NCBI GenBank assembly: GCA_905221605.1
Contig: CAJNDS010001447.1
Location: 1-64,000, forward strand
DNA length: 64,000 bases
From: Symbiodinium natans
Lineage: Eukaryota > Sar > Dinophyceae > Suessiales > Symbiodiniaceae
Direction: 5' to 3'
In this document: positions 30,041 to 40,600 of the stretch, piece after piece
Numbering within the stretch: position 1 is the stretch's first letter
Layout of the letters: each line of letters begins with the position of its first letter
Notes under the pieces: generated by a model
The model's input: the letters and a program-made list of their open reading frames with translations, nothing else
Told to the model about the DNA's origin: nothing
The model's database searches: none
Program-made: the position numbers and the translations under genes

Positions 30041-30334
30041 TCCACGAAAAATAAAATAGCATTTTTCTCTTTCATTATTAGTAAATATTTCTCTGGAAAG
30101 ATATTAATTCTCGATCTATATCTTCTTCAAATTCATTTCGGCTTCTCTTCTTTCTCACATCCAGTGAATGCAGTAGAAGCATGTGGATTACTTACTCCCT
30201 TACATATCGTACCTGAATGGTATTTCTTATGCCAATATGCTATGCTAAAAGCTGTACCAAATAAAAATGCAGGATTCATTATCTTTCATCCTATTTTACT
30301 TTATGAGAAGTCTTTCAATGTCATTCTATTTTAA
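30041..30334 (+). pseudogene. cob: Mitochondrial cytochrome b fragment, copy 1
   Basis: AT-rich stretch encoding part of cytochrome b, the respiratory complex III subunit: SSFSHPVNAVEACGLLTPLH, IVPEWYFLCQYAMLKAVPNK and NAGFIIF. The PEWY motif is the quinol-site signature. Only the middle to C-terminal part is present. After NAGFIIF the sequence departs from the family and meets TAA. Compared with copy 2 it reads K-Y-F-S-G where copy 2 has K-D-F-Y-G, and there is a one-base difference upstream (30033). Most likely a mitochondrial insertion in nuclear DNA. Confidence 0.85.
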
Positions 30335-31054
30335 AATTAAGAAGGGTTGCCCCCGCCAGGGTTGCCCCCGCCAGGGTTGCCCCTACCAGGCTTGCCGCCG
30401 CCAGGGTTGCCCCCGCCAGGGTTGCCCCGCCAGAGTTGGCTTTGGCAGGGTTGCCCCCGCCAGGTTTGCCCCCGCCACAGGGTTGCCCCTCCAGGGTTGC
30501 CCCCGCCAGGGTTGCCGCCGCCAGGGTTGCCCCCGCCAGGGTTGCCCCCGCCAGGGTTGCCCCCGCCGGGTTGCCCCCGCCAGGGTTGCCCCACCAGGTT
30601 GCCCCCACCAGGGTTGCCCCCACCAGGGTTGCCCCCACACGGCCCCGCCAGGGTTGCCCGCCAGGGTTGCCCTTGCCAGGGTTTGCCCCAGCCAGGGTTG
30701 GGGTTGCCCCCACCAGAGTTGCCCCACCAAAGTTGCCCCCGCCAGGGTTGCCCCCGCCAGGGTTGCCCGCCGCGCCACAGGGTGCAGACATAGAGAAAAC
30801 AAAAAAATGTTTAGACCACCTTGCCCCTGCCAGCCAGGGTTGCCCCCGCCAGGGTTGCCCCCACCAGGGTTGTCTCCGAGGTTTGCCCCTACCAGGGTTG
30901 CCTCTGCCAGGGTTGCCCGCCAGGGTTGCCCTGTCAGGTTGCCCCGCCAGGGTTGCCCCCGCCAGGGTTGCCGCCAGGATGCCCAGGGTTGTCCCCGCCA
31001 TTTTTCATATTTTTAATCTACATTTTTCTATCTTCTAATATTCCTTTAAGCAAT

Positions 31055-31348
31055 TCCACGAAAAATAAAATAGCATTTTTCTCTTTCATTATTAGTAAAG
31101 ATTTCTATGGAAAGATATTAATTCTCGATCTATATCTTCTTCAAGTTCATTTCGGCTTCTCTTCCTTCTCACATCCAGTGAATGCAGTAGAAGCATGTGG
31201 ATTACTTACTCCCTTACATATCGTACCTGAATGGTATTTCTTATGCCAATATGCTATGCTAAAAGCTGTACCAAATAAAAATGCAGGATTCATTATCTTT
31301 CATCCTATTTTACTTTATGAGAAGTCTTTCAATGTCATTCTATTTTAA
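31055..31348 (+). pseudogene. cob: Mitochondrial cytochrome b fragment, copy 2
   Basis: Same fragment as at 30041, more family-like (SKDFYGKILILDL, then HPVN and TPLHIVPEWYFL). It lacks the N-terminal haem helices and the true C-terminus, so it cannot be a working gene by itself. The open frame continues upstream only through the GC-rich repeat. AT content and codon use differ sharply from the surroundings. Confidence 0.88.
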
Positions 31349-31818
31349 AATTAAGACGTCCAGTAGATTTAATGGTTTTTATCGCAACCCCGCCGGGTTG
31401 CCCAGTTTTACCCCTGCCAGGGTTGCCCCCACCAGCGTTGCCCCCGCCAGGGTTGCCGAGTTAGGGTTGCCCTTGGCAGGGTTGCCCCGCCAGGGTTGCC
31501 CCCGCCAGGGTGACATTGCCCTCGCCGGGTTGCCCTGTCAGGGTTCCGCGCCTCCTCACGTCGCCTACTCAGGAATTGTGCACCTTCTCTGCGACGGCCC
31601 TACGCACCTCGTCCTCTTCGCGCGCTGGCGAGGCTTCGTCGTCCTTCTCTATGAAGTTTTGTATAGTTGCCGAGCAGGGCTTCAAGTGCGAAGGGCCCTG
31701 TCAAAGTTCTCTATTAATTAATTGCCAGGGTTTCCCATTAGTAGTCACCCCGCCAGGGCCCTGCCAGGGTTGCCCCCGCCAAGGTTGACATATATATCTA
31801 TATATGTAGAGAGAGAAA

Positions 31819-31918
31819 CTTACTGGCCCAAAACCCAAGGAAATAAAAGTTGGAACTTTCAGAAAAAACTACCTTATAGGAAGCCCAAAGTTGAAAAGTT
31901 GGGTTTTGAGCCAGTAAG
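31819..31918. mobile_element. TIR element K with GAAA target duplication
   Basis: 100 bp with 20-bp ends CTTACTGGCCCAAAACCCAA and the inverted copy (one mismatch). GAAA stands outside both ends. AT-rich interior with AAAGTT repeats. Sits inside the mitochondrial-like GC-rich repeat block. Confidence 0.7.
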
Positions 31919-31939
31919 GAAATAAGAAAGTATTTTTAA

Positions 31940-32530
31940 TACAAAAAAACCTCGCCTTGCCCCGTCCAGGGTTGCCCGTGCCAGGGTTGCCCGCGCCAGG
32001 GTCGCCCCCGCAGTTGCCCCCGTCAGGGCCCTTGCGCCAGCGGGTGGCCGGGCCTTCCGCGCTTGGCCCTCGCCATTCTGCCAGATGAATGAGCTTGGGT
32101 CCGGAATTGGGCTTGAGGGTGTCTTAAACACAGTATGGGTGAAACAGATTGTCCCGCTCCCTGCTGATCCAGGAAAGTGTAGGCTCAAGCAACAGCAGCA
32201 GTCAACACGTCCCACCCCGGCCAGCGGGGAGACTCGAGGTAAGCCCCCTTGATAGGGGGGCCGTGGAGGGTAGACCGCTCTAAACCCGAAAAAGGCGGCA
32301 GTTTGGGTGGCTGGGGTGGGATCCGCTGCACCGAGGCGGCCCGACCCGCCACCACTGGCGCGGGTCGGGACCGCGGCACTTTGGAACACCCTAAACCCTA
32401 AACCCCAAACCCTAAACCCTAAACCCCGAGCCACCGGAGGGTCAGTTTGGGGTCTACGGTGTCAGGTCACCGACGCACCGCACCCATAGTGTTGAGAGTG
32501 GTGTGGTGTCGCAGTGAGGACAATCGGGGC
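31940..32530. other. GC-rich interval after the cob block
   Basis: Remnants of the 15-bp unit (31965-32030), then GC-rich sequence with several overlapping ORFs (minus frame with VGRVDCCCCLSLHFPGSAGS). Few heptamers occur until 32388. No recognisable protein. Confidence 0.35.
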
Positions 32531-32929
32531 TAGGGTTTAGGGTATAGGGTTTAATTTAGGGTTTAGGGTTTAGGGTTTAGGGTTTAGGGTTTAGGGTTTG
32601 GGGTTTAGGGAGAAAACCTATGTGCCTTTGAACAGCTACACCTAAAGAGGCATATGTCACCTTCATAGGCGTAGATGGGTTACTCGGAAAACCCTAAATC
32701 TAAACCGCGGTCAACACAGAATAGCAAACAAGCTGCATTCTCTGCGGAGAGGTTGGGTTGAGGCGTACTCCTACACAAAACAACGAAGCGCCCGAAGTCC
32801 ACAATCCTGAAGCCTTAAAGCCTTAACCACAAGGTTCAGGGTTTAGGGTTTAACTGGGGCCTAACCCGAAACCCTAAACCCTAAACCCTAAACCCTAAAC
32901 CCTAAACCCTAAACCCGAAACCCAAACCC

Positions 32930-35905
32930 CCTTCCCAGAGCCTGCAAGTGCGACACAGGGCAGATCCCATCTTCACAGTCGGAGGAAGATCCCAGAGCGA
33001 CGTTCCTTGGTAGCCGGGCAACCATGTTTCTAGGGTTTCGGGTTTAGGGTTTAGGGTTTAGGGTTTCTAGATTTCTAGGGTTTAGGGTTTCGGGTTGAGG
33101 GTTTAGGGTCTGTAGGGTTCAGGGTTTAGGGTTGAGGGTTTAGGGCTTAGGACTAGTGTTTAGGGTTCTGGTCTTGGTAGCCCAGTCAACATGCTAGAAT
33201 AAGGGCTTCGGTTTTAGGCTAACCAAACTATCATCTGGGATAGCCTTTACTTGGGTTGGTTGCTTTTCAAGGGAACCTTGAACCAAAAAAACGGCGAAAG
33301 GGTACCACTGTGCTCCCAGGGTTCAGCAACACGCAGAACAGTAAGGAGGCCATGACCAGCGGAAGGGAGACGCTTCTCAACACGAAACTAAACCAGAAAG
33401 CTTGGCACAGTGCGGTCGCGCGACTTGCCCAACCTCTGTGCTACTGGTACCCTAAACCCTAGCCCGAAACCCGAAACCCGCAACCCTAAATCCTAAGCCC
33501 TAAACCCTAAACTACAAGCCGCGGTGGCTGATGAACCCCGAAGCCGAAGGTTTGCCAGCTCCGGGCCGATAAAGGCTGCAGCCGTACTGCTTCTTTGTAG
33601 GGTTTAGGGTTTAGGGTTTAGGGTTTAGGGTTTAGGGTTTAGGGTTTAGGGTTTAGGGTTTAGGGTTTAGGGTTTAGGGTATAGGGTTTAGGGCTTGGGG
33701 TTCATGTCCGGGGAGTCAGGGAATCAGAAACCGAGATTTTTCTACAACGCTGAAACCCAAACCCCAAACCCTCAGGCCCTGAACCCTGAACCCTGAACCC
33801 TAACCCTAAACCCTAAACCCTAAACCCTAAACCCTAAACCCTAAACCCTAAACCCTAAACCCTAAACCAAAAACCTAAGCCCTCTCGAACCCTGAAGCCT
33901 ACAAACCCAAAACTCTCAACTCTAACACGATAACCCTACAAACCCCAAAACTCTACACTCTAAACCCTACAAACCCGAAACTCTAAACTCTAAAAGCTTA
34001 ACCCTACAAACCCCGAAACTCTAAACTCCAAACCCTACAAACCCAAAACCCCAAACCCTAAAACCTACAACCTCATGACTCTCAACTCTAAAACCTACAA
34101 ACCCAAAACTCTAAACTCTAAAAGCTTAACCCTACACCCTAAACCCTAAACTCCCTTGACCCTCAATCTACCCCCACACCAGCTGGACACTTTCTCGCTG
34201 GATCGGCTGTCGTTCTCGGCATCAGCCGATAGAGCACGACCTTGGCAGAGGAGGCCCACGGAAAGAGGGTTTAGGGTTTAGGGTTTCGGGTTTAGGGCGT
34301 ACAGGGCTTGGTAGATTATCAGGTTTATAGGCAGTTAAGGTTGCTAAGTGATGAGGCAGAAGAGGGTTTGGGGCTTATAGGGCTTATAAGGTCTGTAGGC
34401 AGTTTCAGATGAGGGCCCGCGAAAGGATGGCGGGTTTAGGGTAGGGGTTTAGGGGGTTAGGGGTCTAGGGTTTAGGGGTTTAGGCAGCTAAGGTGGCTAA
34501 AAGGGTTCTGAGGTGGGCGATCAATATTATCACTTAGGCTGCAGGTCCCTGAACTACAATTAGCATCGTAGTCGGGCCCATGGCTACATCACTCGCCAGG
34601 TGTCAGATGACCAGGGGTTTAGGGTTTTAGGGTTTTAGGGTTCAGGTTCAGGGTTTGGGGTTCAGGGGTTTGGGTATAGGGTTTAGGGAGGTCGAAACCC
34701 CGCAGCTTTCGTACCCCGAGGACCACACGTGCTTTAAACCCTAAACCCAAAACCTAAACCCTACACCCTAAAACCTTTATAAACCCTAAACCCCAAACCC
34801 TAAACCCTGAACCCTGAACCCGAAACTCGAAACCCTATAAACCCTAAACTCGAAACCTCAGCTCTCCGCGCAGGGTGCGGCTCGCTCCAGGGTCGGCCTC
34901 ATGAGCACTTGTGAGTCAGCGGGGTTTAGGGTTTCGGGCTTAGTGTTTGGAGTGAAGGGTATAAGGGATAAGGGATAAGGGTTTAGGGTTTATGAGGTTC
35001 AGGGTTTAGGGCTTTCAGGGTTTGGGGCTTAGAGTTTAGGCAGTGAGGTTTTCGAGTTTAGGGTGTGTCTTACCCAGAAGTAAGGTTTTGTTGGGGGCTG
35101 CAGCTCCAGCCGATCCCAACGGAGACGAAAGGGGCGGCGGACTTGCGCCCTATAGGAACCGCACGCCGACACCTCAGCTCCTTGAGCTTCGGTTTAGTGT
35201 TTAGGGTTTCACGTTTAGAGGCGGAGGGGTTTAGGGGTTTCGGGGTTTTAGGAGTTTGGGGTTTAGGGTTTAGGGCCTAGGCGCCCGGCGGAGCCGGCAG
35301 TCGCCAAGCGCGAAAGGATGGCAATACCTCCACAAAGACACCGTTCTATAGGGGCCTGAATAAGTAGAACCGGGTTTTCTTAGTATACTTATGAAGGGAT
35401 TATGAGGGAATACTCTTCGTAATTATCTTTCGACCCCTATAGGACTTTTCCGTGTGGGGGGATGGGGGAACTAGGTCTTAGGGCCGGTTCCGGGGATTGG
35501 GAGTTGGGGGTTTAGGGTTTAGGGATTAGGGCACTCCAACCCCGTAACCCTGAACCCTACACGGAACGCCTTACGACTCCTTTCGCTTGGGGGCTACTCT
35601 GCGCCTTCTCGAGAAATGTCTCCAAGACCTGCCAGAGTCGGGGTTCAGTAGGGTTTAGTAGGGTTGAGTAGGGTTGGGTAGGGTGAAGTAGGGTTTAGTA
35701 GGGTTTAGTAGGGTTTAGGGCGTTCGGCTTCAGATTCAGAACATGTGACATGGAGGTTGAGGGTCAGGGGATCAATGCTAGGATCCCAAACCCCCTAAAC
35801 CCTAAACTTTGGAGCTGCGGGGTTGAAGGAGGCCGAGGCCTGTACTCGATGAGGCTTGAGAGTTTCGCACACTGAAGCCTTGCCGAGAGCTACCTTTTCG
35901 CCAGC
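32930..35905. CDS. Unidentified candidate exons, strand uncertain
   Basis: Open islands: 32930-33015 (plus QSLQVRHRADPIFTVGGRSQ), 33320-33450 (plus SKEAMTSGRETLLNTKLNQK; minus also open), 33520-33598, 34172-34265, 35085-35190 (minus KLKELRCRRAVPIGRKSAAP), 35550-35640 (minus QVLETFLEKAQSSPQAKGVV) and 35822-35905 (minus VALGKASVCETLKPHRVQAS). Islands are 80-130 bases and bounded by heptamers or TIR elements, as in the identified genes. Confidence 0.3.
33176..33317. mobile_element. Family A element with an internal insert
   Basis: GGTAGCCCAGTCAAC...GGGTACCACTGTGCTCCC. About 35 bases (AGGCTAACCAAACTATC...) are inserted before the core TTGGGTTGGTTGC. A second left end (CTTGGTAGCCGGGCAACC) lies at about 33009-33027, followed directly by TTTAGGG variants. 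Confidence 0.68.
33597..33690. repeat. TTTAGGG array
   Basis: About 13 units; a CCCTAAA array (33800-33866) follows in the opposite orientation. Confidence 0.88.
35347..35452. mobile_element. TIR element, family J
   Basis: GTTCTATAGGGGCCTGAA start and TTCGACCCCTATAGGAC end are inverted; interior AT-rich. Lies after an open island at 35285-35340. Confidence 0.6.
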
Positions 35906-36091
35906 TTACCAAGCCCCTAAACCCTAAACCCTAAACCCTAAACCCTAAACCCTAAACCCTAAACCCTAAACTCTACACCCTTCACCCTAAACGTTCAACC
36001 CTGAACCCTAAGTCTTAAACCCAAACCCTAAGGATCGAAGGTTGCAGCCATGAACCGCAAAGAGAACCCTTAAGCCCAAAACCTCAGAGGA

Positions 36092-36218
36092 ATACAAGGA
36101 GGGGCCCTCTTACTATAGTATCTATACTTGAGGGACTTAGAACCTAAGTTAGGATCCTTATAACCCAATGTAGGGCTCTTATAACTCTACTTATAACTAG
36201 GGGGCCCCTCCTTGTATG
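36092..36218. mobile_element. Hairpin element related to family H
   Basis: ATACAAGGAGGGGCCC...GGGGCCCCTCCTTGTAT, 127 bp, with CTTATAACTCTACTTATAAC in the interior as in family H. Confidence 0.72.
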
Positions 36219-36353
36219 ACGTTGGTTTGCCCAAAGGCGTCCATGTACACGTACAATAGATGCTTCAACCCCAAGAGACTGCATCGTTACATGGGTACTC
36301 CCAAACCGTTCATGGGTGCAGGGTGTAGCGTTCAGGGTTTCGTAGGGCTTGGA

Positions 36354-36515
36354 AAGCCGGAGACGAGGGCCTTGGTTTACTGGACCATTTAGGTACTAAT
36401 TCCAGTGGTTTAGGTGCAAATTCTGGTGGTTTAGGTACTAACTCTGGCAGTTTAGGCACAGCTCAATTCTCGTGGTTCAGAAACTAGTTCGGGTGTTTTA
36501 GGGACAAAGTCTGGT
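36354..36515. repeat. Degenerate 20-bp minisatellite
   Basis: Seven or so copies near TTCTGGTGGTTTAGGTACTAA, decayed. Unrelated to the heptamers except for the TTTAGG core. Confidence 0.6.
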
Positions 36516-36608
36516 GGTTTAGAGCTTTTCGGAGTTGAGGGGTGTCTGGAGTCTCACAAGCCCGCAGAATAAACTAAACAAAGACTACAAACACGAATCC
36601 TAACCCTG

Positions 36609-36710
36609 AGGATCCATGTATTTAAAGAGGGAATACTTGGGCCTCGAAGCATCTCCTATGTAGGGACTTTGGGGCCCAAGTATACAATAATGAGGTACAT
36701 GGACCCTTAG
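36609..36710. mobile_element. Family E palindrome
   Basis: AGGATCCATGTATTTAAAGAGG...AATGAGGTACATGGACCCTT with inner TACTTGGGCC / GGGCCCAAGTA. Same family at 52676 and 54345, both inside N-acetyltransferase introns; a decayed core at 51345-51401. Confidence 0.7.
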
Positions 36711-37409
36711 AGAAACAGCGGATTCCAAAATGGTGGTTGTTCTAGGTTCGGACGGTAGAAGCTTCCCACTGCCCCCCCCCGCGCCCTTAACCCAACTCCC
36801 CCAACCCGTCTCCGCCAGCACCCTAAACCCTGAACCCTAAACCCTGAGTCCTGAACCCTGCACCTTGAACCCTAAACCCTACACCCTGAACCCCCTAAAC
36901 CCCAAACCGGGCCGTGTTTCGGGAACGCGGCAGGCCGGCCACGGTAGCCTCTGGTCCGGCAAGCACTAAGAATGGTGGACAGGTTCTCCCACCACCACTA
37001 CATATATATGTACAACTGATGCCCGTCGCAGCCTCTGGCTATCCTATGTACGCTTCGAATTTTCGGACCCTAAGCCCTAAACCCCAAGACCTAAGCAGTT
37101 TACAGGACTTGAAGGACTGAGCAGTTGCCCCTGTCCTCCCAGAGCGTCTGCAGTCAGACAAGGCTTCAACTTCGTGCGATCTCAGCCTTCCCAGCTGCAT
37201 GCCTAAAAAAGAATACTAGTTCATGGTTGGGAGTTGGGATAATAATAATATGACTGAGTTAAAGCACCCTTAAACATGTAACATGTTAGCCCACTATGAC
37301 AGAGAATACAGGGTTTCAGGGGCCTAAAGCCCTAAACCCTAAGCCCGAAACGCTGAACCCTAAATTGGTGATTCTCCGCCGCAGCGTGGCGACCATCGCA
37401 CGGCACGGA

Positions 37410-37516
37410 ACATGGGGGTTTCCGAAAATAGGGGTACCCTTTTTGGGGGTCCCTTTAAGGGGATTCTTTTCTATTCGGGGTATAAACGGGGTACCCCAAA
37501 TTCGGAGACCCCCACA
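37410..37516. mobile_element. Family D TIR element (best copy)
   Basis: ATGGGGGTTTCCGAAAATAG...GGGGTACCCCAAATTCGGAG ending ACCCCCAC; perfect inner GGGGTACCC pair around CCCTTTAAGGGGATTC. 107 bp. Confidence 0.8.
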
Positions 37517-37639
37517 TACAAAAAACATACCCCAAGGGTCCAGTGCTTAAACATGGAATATCTGTGCATTAAAACAGCTCCTTGTTTGCGACTGTGGGGC
37601 CTAAACCCTAAACCCTAAACCCTAAAACCAAGTACATAC

Positions 37640-40600
37640 TGTTTAGGCACGTGGACCCCTGGGGATACAACTTGCTCTGTGGCCTCATGCTCCTCAGCTT
37701 GGGAGTCAGTCATGACTGGGGTGCCCCTCTTGCAACCCTAAACCCTAAACCCTAAACCCTAAACCCTAAACCCTAAACCCTAAACCCTAAACCCTAAACC
37801 CTACACCCAAAAGCCTAAACCCTAAACCCTACACCGTCGACATGGCAGCTGCCATATCAGAGTGGGGACAAGGCCAAGCTGGTTCCGCAACTCAAAAAAC
37901 ACGGCTCGAGGATTCGCCAGCAAAATCAGGGATGGCGGTTCAATCTGGCTTCCCCTGCCCGACTGGGGGGGAAGAAGGGTTTAGGGCTTTCTAGGGTTTG
38001 AGTTTAGGGTTTGAGCTTCTGGTCTATCGTTTTAGGGTTTAGGGTTTCGGGTTCAGGGTTTAGCCCTAAGACGGTGAACCAAAAACCCTGTTCAAACGCT
38101 CCAACAACTGGTTGGAGGTTGAGCTCTCGGAACAGCGATGTGAGGCGGGCCTGTGTGGGCCTTGCAGCTCTCTACTCTCTTACAGCGCTGGCCGGTTTAG
38201 GGTTTAGGGTTTAGGGTTTGGGGTTTGGGGTTTCGGGTTTAGGGTTTAGGGTTCTGGGTTTAGGGTTTAGGGTTAGGAATAGGGGGACCCTTGGGGATAT
38301 AACCCTCTGAATAAGGTCCCCTTTTAAGAGGGCCAGAAGAAGGTTCAGAAGGGTTCCCTTTAAGCCCCCCCCCCCCCCTTATCCTACATAGGAAATGGGT
38401 TCAGTGTGTTCGTGCAAGTACTCACTAGGGCTTTGGGTTTAAGGGTCAATCTTGGGAGCCCCCTGTACTAACAGTCCTTAGTAGGGATGATAATACAATC
38501 TAACATAATCCCTGTTAAGGACTGATAGTATACTTAATCCCTATTCCCCTAGGAAGAAAAAAGGATCCTTTTTGTTCATATATAAGAAAGCCCATAATCC
38601 AAAAAGTAAAAAGGATCCCTAACACTGATCGAGTATAGGGGGGAACATTCCAAGGTTAATTCGGGATCAGGAGAGGGCTGAGGGAGTAGACGTCTAAGAT
38701 CCCTCTCAAGTGGGTTGCAGCATCGCTACTTAGCTAAGGGTTTAGGGTTTAGGGTTTAGGGTTTAGGGTTTAGGGTTTAGGGTTTAGGGTTTAGGGTTTA
38801 GGGTTTAGGGTTTAGGGTTTAGGGTTTAGGGTTTAGGGTTTAGGGTACAACCCTGTAGAAATGAAAGACGGCTCCTGGAGCGCTTGCAACACACAGACAC
38901 ATCCCAACACCAACTTCGTTGCCAAAGCTACCATCACGGAGCCTCTGCCTCAGGCCAACAAAGCTCGAAGTGTGGCAGCTGTTTAGCCTAGGTTGCCCAG
39001 TAACCTAGGGTTTAGGATTTAGGGTTTAGGGTTTAGGGCTAGGATGAAAAAGGGTGCCCTTTTTTGCTTAAAGGGGTTTATAAGGAAGCCTAAACCTACC
39101 AAAAAGGGGAAGGGCACTACTGGGCATCCTAGTAGCCCGAACGCCACACCCCTACCAGCTGGTAGGTTTCCCCAGACCCCTGGCGCAGGATCCCAACAGT
39201 CGATCCCCAAAAACGGATTCCTAAAAATAGCCCAGCAGTTGTTCAGGGTACGATTTGAACCCTAAACCCTAAACCCTAAACCCTAAACCCTAAACCCTAC
39301 TTCTTTTTGGCTTCTTTCAGGGGTCTGGGTATGTGGCTTCAGCTAGAAAATTGAAGATGGGGCATTCTCCTGGCACCCGGAGAGTGAAGGGTTTAGGGTT
39401 CAGGGTTTATAGGGTTTAGGGTTTAGAGTTTAGGGTCTTCAGGCGGCGGCATGTTGCATTGAGCGCAGGGCTTCAACCAGGATGGCATCATCCACATTGT
39501 GTTATTAGTTCGGCGAACATCCTCAAGCCATGAGTTGTAGGAATTTACTATTCAGAACTATGAGTGCTCCTTTATAACTTGCGGGGTCGCGCAGAGAAGG
39601 CGCCACTTCTGTCTTCGTGCGACGTCGAACCAGTCCCCACCCGACTGGGCCCTGAGAAGTAGGATTTAGGGTGTAGGGTTTGGGGTTCAGGGTTTGGCGT
39701 TTAGGTTTTAGGGTTTGGGGTTTGGAGTTTATAGGGGTTTCGGGTGTCGGGCTGCGGGTGCAGGATTCCGTACTTAATGTGAGCCCTGTTTAAGCTGGAC
39801 AAGACCCGCAGTTCGCCAAATCTAGGATTCAGTGCTTAGGCTCGCCCAATTTGCGTCCCAAGTGCTGGGGCCCTTGAGACTAAACCCTGCACCTACTCCG
39901 AGCCTAAACCGAGTGTTGCAGCTGGATTAGGGTTTGTGTTCCGCTGTTCCTAAACCCCAAACCCCAAACCCCGAACCCCCAACCCCAAACCCCAAACCTG
40001 AATTTTGTAGGGGTTAGGGCTAAGGGCTCAGCATCTCACAGGGCACTTCCTGACGGATTGCTGTCAGGATTCGGGCTTCGGGATTGGGGTTTAGGGTTTA
40101 GGGTTTAGGGTTTAGGGTTTAGGGTTGAGGGTTTAGGGTTTAGGGTTTAGGGTTTAATGCTTCCAAAGAGAATTCGTGAACACTAAGCCGCATGCGTACC
40201 CTACATCCTCAGGGAAGACGAACCACAAAAACGAAGACCTACACATCTACACATCTACAAATCTACAAGTCTACAAGCTTGGCAGCAGCGAGCTCGAACG
40301 CCTCCGCTTGCCACATTGGCTCAGGACGTGTCTGATGGGGTTCTTGTGGCTTGTATATGCTTGTAGGTAAGATGTGGAAAACACCCTGAACCCTAAGCCT
40401 TGAACCCGAAACCCTAAACCATATCTATATATATATATACATGTATATATGTCTATACCTTCATGTATATTGGTTTATCTGTATACATATATACGCACAC
40501 GAGGTAGACGTTAAACCTTTTATATGTAAGGGTTGATGCGGCTTATGCGAGTAGGGCTTGCGATCCAGGAATCTGCATTAGGCTTGCCTCCACCGGCCCC

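Larger units (their letters stand above)
29839..31358. repeat. Direct duplication of about 500 bp carrying cob
   Basis: 29839-30344 and 30866-31358 are near identical, including the same order of degenerate GC-rich units before the cob piece. Differences are a handful of substitutions and one or two short gaps, so the duplication is recent, or it reflects mitochondrial repeat structure. Confidence 0.85.

Noticed and set aside
29558-31016. Long Pro-Gly-Leu and Gly-Asn-Pro ORFs, collagen-like
   Set aside because: They translate the 15-bp GC-rich tandem repeat, whose length keeps all frames open; no start, signal or family likeness.
30041-31348. Functional cytochrome b gene
   Set aside because: Both copies lack the N-terminal haem helices and diverge after NAGFIIF.
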